Assembly: GCA_016464825.1 (NCBI GenBank)
Contig: JAEKNQ010000028.1
Span: 1 to 64,000 of the forward strand
Source of the DNA: Candidatus Dormiibacter inghamiae
Lineage (GTDB): Bacteria > Chloroflexota > Dormibacteria > Dormibacterales > Dormibacteraceae
DNA: 64,000 nt
Direction: 5' to 3'
Shown: piece after piece, positions 1-8,219 of the stretch
How the letters are laid out: the number at the start of each line of letters is the position of its first letter
Numbering within the stretch: the stretch's first letter is position 1
Translations under genes and position numbers: made by a program
The notes under the pieces: generated by a model
Databases searched by the model: none
Told to the model about the DNA's origin: nothing
What the model saw: only the letters and a program-made list of their open reading frames with translations

Positions 1-107
1 CCAAGAGCAGCCGGCCAAAGGGGGTGAGCATCGCTCTACGATGTGGCATAGAGAGCCTCCTGCGTGGGTGGGCGTCGACACCTCAACCCCACAGGATGGC
101 TCTCCTC

Positions 108-136
108 TTGTCAATAACCTATTTGAGCAGTACAAC
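108..136 (+). promoter_or_regulatory. Candidate promoter for eno
   Basis: TTGTCA at 108-113, a 17-base spacer, then TACAAC at 131-136. This resembles a sigma-70-type promoter (4-5 of 6 bases in each box) and would start transcription about 45 bases before the enolase ATG. The rest of bases 1-190 shows no gene that I can support. It is a pattern match only. Confidence 0.35.
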
Positions 137-178
137 TAGCCCGCGATTCCGGCGGCTACCCGTAGTGCCAGGCACTAG

Positions 179-1471
<1,293 letters not shown>

Positions 1472-1475
1472 ACAT

Positions 1476-1517
1476 TTGCGGGGAGGGGAAGGCAGGCCTG
1501 CCCCTCCAGCACCCCAC
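1476..1517. repeat. Dispersed 42-nt palindromic repeat, copy A
   Basis: This 42-nt segment begins five bases after the enolase stop. It aligns without gaps to 40171-40212 (33 of 42 positions identical by hand count). Its centre (GGCAGGCCTGCC) is self-complementary, so a transcript would fold into a GC-rich hairpin. Both copies sit between genes. It may act as an RNA stabiliser or terminator, or be a REP-like element. Confidence 0.5.
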
Positions 1518-1595
1518 GCGGGCGAGCGCCGACAACTGGCTCCCCCCCAGACAGCCGGAGCTGTACGAATCCGCGAACGCCTTGCGCGCGACTGT

Positions 1596-2792
1596 ATGAA
1601 TCGGACCAATCCGGACGACGAAGGCCGCCTGCGGCCGGAGACCCGTGTAGTGCACGGGGGTCGGCGCCCGGCGGCAGGCGAATCGCTGGCGCCCCCATTG
1701 GTCCAGGCCTCGGTTCAGGTCTTCGACAGCCTTGACGACTACGACGATGTGGCTTCCGGGCGCCGGCCGGGCCATCTCTACGGCCGCAACTCCAACGAAA
1801 ACGTAGCCAGCCTCGAGGCTGCCGTCGCGGACTTGGAGGGCGCGACTGCGGCTGTAGCCACTGCGTCGGGGATGGCCGCAATCCTCTGCACAGTACTGGC
1901 GCTCGCCTCAAGGCCGCGTCCACTCGTCGTCGATCGCGACGCCTACGGCGTCAGTCTGGCCCTTCTTCGCTCCGACCTGGAGCCGCTGGGCTATGAGATC
2001 CGGGAGGTTGACCTCGCCGACGAAGATGCGCTGAGGGCAGCGCTGCCCGGCGCCGTTGTGGTCATCTGCGAGACCGTCACCAATCCGCTGGCTCGCGTGA
2101 ACGATGTCCAACGCATCGCCGCGCTGGCAAGCGCCGAGGGGGTCGCAGTGGTGGTGGACAACACCTATGCCACGCCGCTGCTCTGCCGCCCGCTTGCCTG
2201 GGGGGCGACGGCTGTGGTGCACAGCGTCAGCAAATACCTGGCAGGACATTCCGACCTCATCGCGGGCGTCGTCTGCGCTGAGCACCAGCTGATCGACGCC
2301 GTGCGCCAGCGGGTCATCCGCACAGGAGGCTCGCTGGGTCCCTTCGAGGCCTGGCTGGCGCTGCGCGGCCTGCGCACACTGGCCCTGCGAGTGCCTCGAC
2401 AGAGCACCAATGCCTTGCGTTTGGCCGAGGGGCTCGCGAAGCTGCCCCAAGTCGAGCGAGTCTGGCATCCATCACTCTCTGGCCCTGGCGGGCACGGGGT
2501 CTGCGCGCGCCTGCTGCCCGATGGCACCGGCGGCATGTTCGCATTCGACCTGGTGGGCGGAAGGCCTGCCGTGCAGGCGATGCTGGATCGTCTGAGGCTT
2601 GTGCGTTTCGCAGCCAGCTTCGGGGGCGTCGAGACCACCATCTCCTACCCGGCGCTGGCCTCCCACCGTTCTCTCTCACTCGCTGAACAGATGAGCCGCG
2701 GTATCGGGCCGGGCACTGTGCGCGTTTCGGCAGGCATCGAGGCTGCCGACGACCTGCTGAGTGATTTCCGGCAGGCGTTGGGCAGCGGCTGA
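1596..2792 (+). CDS. Cys/Met metabolism PLP-dependent enzyme (cystathionine gamma-synthase/lyase family)
   Basis: PLP-dependent trans-sulfuration enzyme of about 398 residues, the usual family size. The internal aldimine lysine is in SVSKYLAGHSD. The motif YGRNSNENVASLE near the N-terminus and the DNTYATPLL and FGGVETT stretches are family hallmarks. An open frame runs back to 1476, but that part overlaps the hairpin repeat and is low-complexity, so I chose the ATG at 1596, which leads directly into the conserved RPETRVVHGG. Its place upstream of cysM suggests cysteine/homocysteine interconversion. The sequence alone does not separate gamma-synthase, gamma-lyase and methionine gamma-lyase. 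Confidence 0.88.
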   Translation: MNRTNPDDEGRLRPETRVVHGGRRPAAGESLAPPLVQASVQVFDSLDDYDDVASGRRPGHLYGRNSNENVASLEAAVADLEGATAAVATASGMAAILCTVLALASRPRPLVVDRDAYGVSLALLRSDLEPLGYEIREVDLADEDALRAALPGAVVVICETVTNPLARVNDVQRIAALASAEGVAVVVDNTYATPLLCRPLAWGATAVVHSVSKYLAGHSDLIAGVVCAEHQLIDAVRQRVIRTGGSLGPFEAWLALRGLRTLALRVPRQSTNALRLAEGLAKLPQVERVWHPSLSGPGGHGVCARLLPDGTGGMFAFDLVGGRPAVQAMLDRLRLVRFAASFGGVETTISYPALASHRSLSLAEQMSRGIGPGTVRVSAGIEAADDLLSDFRQALGSG

Positions 2793-2811
2793 ACCTGTCA
2801 TCGGCACCCTT

Positions 2812-3057
2812 GTGAACGTCTACACGGTCGTCCAGATGCTGGAGGTGCTGCTGTTCAGCCTGGTGCTGATCACCGGCCTGGTGCTGCACAGCCCCAGCCT
2901 GGTGCTGCTGGGAGCGGGGCTCCTGGCCGGCAAAGCCCTGCTCAACATCCTCGCCGTCGAAGGAGGCACTGTGCTGCGCCGGTCGGTAGTCGGCTACACC
3001 GCTGGCGGTCTCCTCGCCCTGGCCGGAGAACTGGTCATCCGGCTCGTCCGGGTTTAG
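2812..3057 (+). CDS. Small hydrophobic membrane protein, function unknown
   Basis: About 81 residues from a GTG at 2812. It contains two or three hydrophobic helices (MLEVLLFSLVLITGLVLH, then LVLLGAGLLAGKALLNIL, then VGYTAGGLLALAGELVI). The frame is open upstream to 2761, but that part overlaps the preceding gene. The GTG lies 20 bases after the upstream stop, and cysM starts 64 bases downstream, so it could be part of the same transcript. I do not recognise the family. A link to sulfur metabolism would be by position only. Confidence 0.55.
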   Translation: MNVYTVVQMLEVLLFSLVLITGLVLHSPSLVLLGAGLLAGKALLNILAVEGGTVLRRSVVGYTAGGLLALAGELVIRLVRV

Positions 3058-3121
3058 TGCGCTGAGACCGCACCGAAGGAACAGAGCGGGCGTCCGCCGG
3101 GTTTCCTGATCTGAAACATTT

Positions 3122-4039
3122 ATGCCAGTCAGGGCTCCCGACAAGCACACTTTGACCGACTTGGTGGGTAACACCCCACTTCTCCAGCTGCGGCTGTTCC
3201 AAGAACGCCGGCCGGGGGTCGAGGTATATGGGAAGGCGGAATGGTTCAATCCGGCCGGTTCAGTCAAGGACCGGGCTGCTCTGGCCATGCTCGAAGCCGG
3301 CGAAAGCTGCGGCGAGCTCACGCCCGATAAGACTGTCATCGATTCCACCTCCGGCAACACTGGCATCGCCTATGCGCTCTACGGGGCGGCCAAGGGTTAT
3401 CGGGTCCTGCTGGTCATGCCAGCCAACGTGAGCGAGGAGCGGAAGCTGCTGGTCCAAGCCTACGGCGCCCAGGTCGTCTTCTCCGACAGCATGGAGGGCT
3501 CGGATGGGGCAATCCGCCTGTGCCGGGAGCTGATTGCCGCTCAGCCCGAGCGTTTCTTCTACCCCGACCAGTACAACAACCCGGCCAACGCCCTGGCGCA
3601 TTACGAAGGCACGGCGCCCGAGATCCTGGCCCAAACCGACTCTCGCGTAACCCACTTCGTGGCCGGTCTGGGCACGACTGGCACATTCACCGGCACTGCC
3701 CGGCGGCTGAAGGAACACAACCCCAAGATCGTCACAGTGGCTGTGCAGCCCGAGGACGCCTTCCACGGCCTCGAAGGGTTGAAGCACCTGCCCAGCTCCA
3801 TAGTGCCGGCCATCTGGGATGAAAGCGTCGCGGATCATGTCTGGGGCGCCCCGACCGAACGCTCCTACGAGCTGGCGCGCCGGCTGGCGCGCAATGAGGG
3901 CATCCTGGTCGGCCACTCCTGCGGGGCGGCGCTCTGGGCGGTGGAGCGGTTGCTCGAGCAGCTGGAGACCGGCGTCGTCGTGACAGTCCTCCCCGACTCG
4001 GGCGACCGTTACCTCTCGACCGGCCTCTACCGCCTGTGA
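3122..4039 (+). CDS. cysM: Cysteine synthase, CysM type
   Basis: PLP-dependent fold-type II cysteine synthase of 305 residues. The PLP lysine is K49 in NPAGSVKDR, the phosphate/substrate loop is STSGNTG at about 75-81, and the GLGTTGT loop is near 180. The C-terminal YLSTGLY resembles the end of mycobacterial CysM, which uses O-phosphoserine and a sulfur-carrier protein. The downstream JAMM gene overlaps its stop codon (GTGA), which fits the CysM/Mec partnership. O-acetylserine sulfhydrylase or cystathionine beta-synthase activity cannot be excluded from sequence alone. No small ThiS-like carrier gene lies beside it. Confidence 0.9.
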   Translation: MPVRAPDKHTLTDLVGNTPLLQLRLFQERRPGVEVYGKAEWFNPAGSVKDRAALAMLEAGESCGELTPDKTVIDSTSGNTGIAYALYGAAKGYRVLLVMPANVSEERKLLVQAYGAQVVFSDSMEGSDGAIRLCRELIAAQPERFFYPDQYNNPANALAHYEGTAPEILAQTDSRVTHFVAGLGTTGTFTGTARRLKEHNPKIVTVAVQPEDAFHGLEGLKHLPSSIVPAIWDESVADHVWGAPTERSYELARRLARNEGILVGHSCGAALWAVERLLEQLETGVVVTVLPDSGDRYLSTGLYRL

Positions 4040-4446
4040 AGATCGACCGCGCGGCGCTGGACGAGATCCGGCGCCACGCGGAGGCGGGCTATCCGCATGA
4101 GATCTGCGGGCTGCTGGTCGCCGTCAAGGGCGCCTCGGTGATCTCTGAGACGCGGCCCATCAGGAATACGGTCGTCGACAGGGCCCGCGATCGCTACGAG
4201 CTTGACCCGATCGAGTACATCCGGGCCCAGAAGGAATGCGACGAGCGCGGTTTGGACGTGCTGGGCTACTACCACAGCCATCCCGATCACCCAGCCAAGG
4301 CATCCAGCACTGATGCTCAGCGCTCCTGGGCCGGTGCCTCCTACCTCATAGTCAGTTGTGTGAACGGGCGCTGTGTCGATCAGAACTCGTTCCGCGCCGA
4401 GCGCGACGGCGGTCCGCTGCGTCGGGAGGAGCTGATAGTCGCCTAG
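4036..4446 (+). CDS. JAMM/MPN+ metallopeptidase (Mec-like)
   Basis: A zinc isopeptidase-type protein of 136 residues with a complete JAMM site: E22, H80, H82, S90 and D93 (HxH-x7-S-x2-D). In mycobacteria the Mec protein of this family releases cysteine from the CysO-Cys adduct made by CysM. The gene starts with GTG inside the cysM stop (GTGA overlap), so the two are probably translated together. The partner carrier protein CysO is not seen in this window. Another JAMM role, such as processing of a different ubiquitin-like carrier, is possible. Confidence 0.87.
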   Translation: MKIDRAALDEIRRHAEAGYPHEICGLLVAVKGASVISETRPIRNTVVDRARDRYELDPIEYIRAQKECDERGLDVLGYYHSHPDHPAKASSTDAQRSWAGASYLIVSCVNGRCVDQNSFRAERDGGPLRREELIVA

Positions 4447-4482
4447 CAGGCTCCGCCGGCCGACGCCAACAGAGTAGATGTT

Positions 4483-4934
4483 GTGTCTTCAACCCAGGTC
4501 TCTCATCACATTCACGGCCCACGTTCAGCGGTGTATCGCGCGCTGCTCGATGCGGAGGCGATCGCGACCTGGAGGGTGCCGACCGGCATGACCAGCCACG
4601 TGCATGGGTTCGATGCCCGCGAAGGTGGCTCGTTCCGCATCTCGCTCACGTACGAGGCGCCGACCGGGACCGGCAAGACGGCCGCACATACCTCACACCT
4701 ATCACGGCCACTTCGTGAAGCTTGTGCCGAAACGAGCAAGTGGTCGAACTGCTGGAGTTCGAGACAACAGACTCCGAACGGCGCGGCGAGATAACGAGTA
4801 CCACGCGCTTTTTGATGCAGACGGTGGCACCGATGTAGTCGTTCTGCACGAAGGGACCCGGTGGCGTGTCCGCCACTGACAACCAGAGCGGCACGCGAAT
4901 GGCATTAGCGAATCTCGCCACCCTGGTTGAGGCG
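4483..4934 (+). pseudogene. Frameshifted AHSA1/SRPBCC-domain gene
   Basis: A GTG at 4483 opens a frame that matches the start of an AHSA1 (Hsp90 ATPase activator homolog, SRPBCC fold) protein, with HIHGPRSAVYRALLDAEAI. The similarity then moves through other frames: YHGHFVKLVP in frame 2 (about 4700-4729), NEQVVELLEFETTDSE in frame 3 (from 4731), DADGGTDVVVLHEG in frame 2 (near 4816), and NQSGTRMALANLATLVEA in frame 3 (about 4881-4934). Four or more frame changes within 450 bases mean that no full protein can be made. It is either a decayed gene or a poorly assembled stretch; the neighbours show no similar errors. Confidence 0.75.
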
Positions 4935-5104
4935 AACTCGCTGTCAATAGAGGTGCAAAGATGCAGGATCCAAAAAGGTCACCCCGACTGCCCTGCCAGG
5001 CGTTCCTGCCCGGAGCCACCAATTTCATTTCTGGGTGGAGTTCTCGGCCACATCAGGTGAGGAGGACCGCCTCCGCAGGTAGTGCGTCAGGCTGTGGTCG
5101 CGCG

Positions 5105-7012
5105 CTAGGAAGTTTGCCCTACCAAAGCCGTCACGGAAGGCTCCGCCTCGGCTCCCGCCAGCAACTCCAGCAAACGGCGGCTGTGCTCATACTCGGGAAT
5201 CGAAGCCATCGGGGGTCTCTCGTGATCGGCGATCTCCACCACCTCCAGGAAGAAGGGACCGTTGGCGTAGTGGATCAGCTTCATCGATCGGTTCACCTCT
5301 TCGACCAGGTGCATGCGGTGGCGGTCACCAAGCCGCTTCAGCGCCACCTGCATGATCGCAAAGGCCATTTTGGAGAGGTTCAGTAGCTCCTGGTTGCGAT
5401 GGATGCGGACGCCCAGGTCCGTCTGCGCGATGGTGTTCAGGCCGAAGTTCTCCAGCAGGTCGATCAGATGCCCGACCTCCACTCCATAGCCTGTGAAGAA
5501 GGGCAGCCGCTCCAGGACCTCGCGTCTGCCGGCGTACTCGCCCGACAGAGGCTGGACCACGCCCGAGAGTTCGGGATAGAAGAGGTTCAGCAGAGGCCTG
5601 GCCGCCAACTCGGTGACTCGGCCGCCGCCGGCAGTGCGCAGCTCACCCCCGAATTGGAGGGGTCGGCGGTAGAAGCCCTTGACGTAGCCGATCCGGGGAT
5701 CGGTGAGTAGTGGACCGACCGTGCCATAGACGAACTGGGGGTGGATGTTCGAGATGTCCGTGTCGCACCACGCCACTATGTCGCCCCTCACCTGGTAGAG
5801 GCTCTTCCACAGCGCCTCCCCCTTGCCCCGAAAGGCACCCAGCTCGGAAAGGATCTGGGGATGCTGATAAACCGGCACGCCCAGGGAGCGGACGATGTCT
5901 ATGGTTCCGTCATCGGAGCCGGAGTCGACCACCACTATCTCGTCCAGCAGAGGGTGGCGCTGCATCAGCGAGGTCTTCATCACCGTGACCACCTCGCGGA
6001 TCGTGCTGGCTTCATTCAGCGTGGGCAGCGCCAGGCTGATCGTGAGACCCTGTCGGCGCTTCAACTCCACCAGCCGCCGCACATCGCGAAACTCGCGCGA
6101 GTGGAACGTGTTCTCCGCGAACCAGCGATCGACGACAGCTGAGATGTCTTGGGGGCGGCGAAGCATGAGCGGGGTGGGGGCCTCGCTGTCGCTGATGGCC
6201 GGCAGCGCTTGCGGGCTCTTGGTCAGGATCACATAGCCGTGCAGCGCGTCGACCGCGCGCGCCAGGCGAGAACCCACCACCACATGGGTCCGGCTCACCT
6301 CGGCATAGGCGCCAAGGACCACAGCGCCGTACTTCTGGCCCTCGGCGATGATGGCCTCACTGGGGTTGCGTGAATCGACTTCGACCACCTGGCAGTCATG
6401 ACCCGATTCCCTGACCAGTTGGCGAAACTGGTGGGACTCGCGCTCCCGGCGGTCAGGCGAGTGCCTGCCGTCACGCACGTGCAGCACGGTCAGCGATTGC
6501 CGCCAGGCCGCAGCAATGGCAGCGGCCACACGAAGGGCGAGCTGGGCGCTGGGGCCACCCCTCACCGGCACCAGCACCCCGAGGGCGGCAGCGCTGTCTG
6601 GCTGGGCCGCCCGAACGAGCACGAGATCGCTGGGCGGGCTCTCCAACAGATCTGCGATGCTGGCCCTCATGGTCACGTCGGCGTCCGGCCAGTCCATCAC
6701 TATGAGGTCCGTCGAGTTCTCGTAGGCTGCCTCGCGAATGCCCTGGGCGACGGTGTTGGCGACCCTGACCTGCACGCCGAGGGTGCGGTGGCGGCGGCCC
6801 TGCAGCGCGCTGATCCGGCGCAGTAGCGCTCGGTAGCGCCGGGCCACTGTCACGTTCTCAGCCACTGGCCGGCCGAAGGGATGTGCGACCACGCCAAGCA
6901 TCTGGCCGCTTCCGTTCTCGCCTCGGAGCACCGCCTCAGCAACACCCAGCAGCTCGCCGGCTGAGCTTTCCCGAATGATGGGAATGAGCAGGCGCGGCCG
7001 CTTATCCGCCAA
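5105..7012 (-). CDS. gpgS: Fusion: tandem universal-stress domains + glucosyl-3-phosphoglycerate synthase
   Basis: 635 residues. Residues about 5-135 and 145-265 are two Usp-like Rossmann domains. Residues about 325-600 are a GT-A glycosyltransferase of the GpgS type, which transfers glucose from NDP-glucose to 3-phosphoglycerate as the first step to glucosylglycerate. Supporting motifs are SLALPTLNE at 326-334, DSGSDDGT at 363-370, the metal-binding DTD at 417-419, SGEYAGRRE near 490-498 and H538 in RIHRNQE. Free-standing GpgS proteins are about 300-330 residues long, so the Usp part is an addition. The TTG start overlaps the upstream GT4 stop by 11 bases, so it is the last gene of the debranching enzyme-GT4-gpgS operon. 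Confidence 0.88.
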   Translation of the reverse strand: MADKRPRLLIPIIRESSAGELLGVAEAVLRGENGSGQMLGVVAHPFGRPVAENVTVARRYRALLRRISALQGRRHRTLGVQVRVANTVAQGIREAAYENSTDLIVMDWPDADVTMRASIADLLESPPSDLVLVRAAQPDSAAALGVLVPVRGGPSAQLALRVAAAIAAAWRQSLTVLHVRDGRHSPDRRERESHQFRQLVRESGHDCQVVEVDSRNPSEAIIAEGQKYGAVVLGAYAEVSRTHVVVGSRLARAVDALHGYVILTKSPQALPAISDSEAPTPLMLRRPQDISAVVDRWFAENTFHSREFRDVRRLVELKRRQGLTISLALPTLNEASTIREVVTVMKTSLMQRHPLLDEIVVVDSGSDDGTIDIVRSLGVPVYQHPQILSELGAFRGKGEALWKSLYQVRGDIVAWCDTDISNIHPQFVYGTVGPLLTDPRIGYVKGFYRRPLQFGGELRTAGGGRVTELAARPLLNLFYPELSGVVQPLSGEYAGRREVLERLPFFTGYGVEVGHLIDLLENFGLNTIAQTDLGVRIHRNQELLNLSKMAFAIMQVALKRLGDRHRMHLVEEVNRSMKLIHYANGPFFLEVVEIADHERPPMASIPEYEHSRRLLELLAGAEAEPSVTALVGQTS

Positions 7013-8219
7013 GCACCTGCTCCATGACCTGCTCGGTGGCTCGCATCACCTTAGGCCAGGCGAAGGTTCGCAAGACGTTCCGGCGCAGCCCAGCGGAAGG
7101 GCTGCTCAGTGCTTGAGCCAACTTCTCCGCGACAACCTCAGCTGGGGCGAAGGGGGGGAAGGTGAAGTTGCCGGTGCCCGGTTCCCGCAGCACGGGCAGG
7201 TCCGCGCAGACCAGCGGCGCGCGGACCAGTGCGGCCTCCAAGATCGGCAGGCCAAAACCCTCTGACTCACTGGGCAGCAGGATCACGTCTGCCAGCCGGT
7301 AGAGCTCGAAGACATCCCCCTGGCTGACGGGATGCGGCGCCTCGGGCGGGGTCTGCTCATGCAGGAAGGAAACTACAGGCTCCAGCCCGAGCTGCGAGCG
7401 GAGTCTCTCCAGTTCTCGCCAATAGGCAAGGTTGTCGCCGGAATGCGGGCCCAGGGGCCCAGTGACCACCAGCCGGAGCTGGGGTTCGCGCCGGCGAAGG
7501 ACAGCCGCTGCCGCCAAGGCCAGCTCCAGGCGTTTGCGGCGAGTGATGCGAACCGGGACCAGGATCAGCGGATCCGCGTCGCTGAAGCCGGCCTCGGCCC
7601 CCAGCTGCAGCACGTGGCTACTGAGCGAGAAGACCTGGGCCGGATCGATACCGTTGGGCACCATGGGCACCTGATCAACCGGCAGGCCGAGCACCGAGCA
7701 GATCTCCCGCCGGCGCACCTCGGAGATGGCCACGTAGGTGGTCCGCTCCTGAGGAACCTGCAGCAGGGAGGTGGGCCAGCTCGGGCGCTGGTAAGCCGAA
7801 TAACGAGGATTCACCCAGGCGAGGTCGTGGGTCCAGGCCACCTTGGGCAGTCCCAAATCAGCCAGGGCTCCAGCGGCGGGAAGGTTGAACGGCATTGTCA
7901 TCACGTTGTGGACCAGCACGAGCTCGCGATCTGAGAGTCTTTCCGAGAGGACTGCCCGCAATCGCGCTTGGAGCTGACCGAACTCTTCGCCGACATCATC
8001 GCCGGCGGCCAGAGCTCGGGTCACCAATTCCACCTCCGGGTGGCGTGAGTCCAACTCCGGGATCAACTCGGCGTCACCGCGCCCGGCCAGCACTCTCACG
8101 TCGTGCCCCGCGGCGCGGAGGAGATCGGCCTGAGCGCCGAGGATGGCTTCCACGCCGCCGGTGACGGGCGGTGCCGTGTAATGCAGGAGCGCTATCCGAC
8201 GGTACGTCCGGCGGGTCAG
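7002..8219 (-). CDS. GT4-family glycosyltransferase with probable CTG start
   Basis: A GT-B (GT4) glycosyltransferase. The donor-binding region includes LVPVRITRRKRLELA, and the E-x7-E motif is in LLPSESEGFGLPILEA. The first canonical start is a GTG at 8153, but it would cut off IALLHYTAPPVTGG, the glycine loop that its paralogue at 31672-32946 keeps (LALLHYSAPPVTGG). Between that loop and the upstream in-frame stop at 8282-8280 there is no ATG, GTG or TTG. A CTG at 8219-8217 overlaps the debranching-enzyme stop as CTGA, and I use it as the start. The substrate is unknown; an alpha-glucosyl or mannosyl transferase in the same pathway as gpgS is likely. Confidence 0.88.
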   Translation of the reverse strand: MTRRTYRRIALLHYTAPPVTGGVEAILGAQADLLRAAGHDVRVLAGRGDAELIPELDSRHPEVELVTRALAAGDDVGEEFGQLQARLRAVLSERLSDRELVLVHNVMTMPFNLPAAGALADLGLPKVAWTHDLAWVNPRYSAYQRPSWPTSLLQVPQERTTYVAISEVRRREICSVLGLPVDQVPMVPNGIDPAQVFSLSSHVLQLGAEAGFSDADPLILVPVRITRRKRLELALAAAAVLRRREPQLRLVVTGPLGPHSGDNLAYWRELERLRSQLGLEPVVSFLHEQTPPEAPHPVSQGDVFELYRLADVILLPSESEGFGLPILEAALVRAPLVCADLPVLREPGTGNFTFPPFAPAEVVAEKLAQALSSPSAGLRRNVLRTFAWPKVMRATEQVMEQVLGG

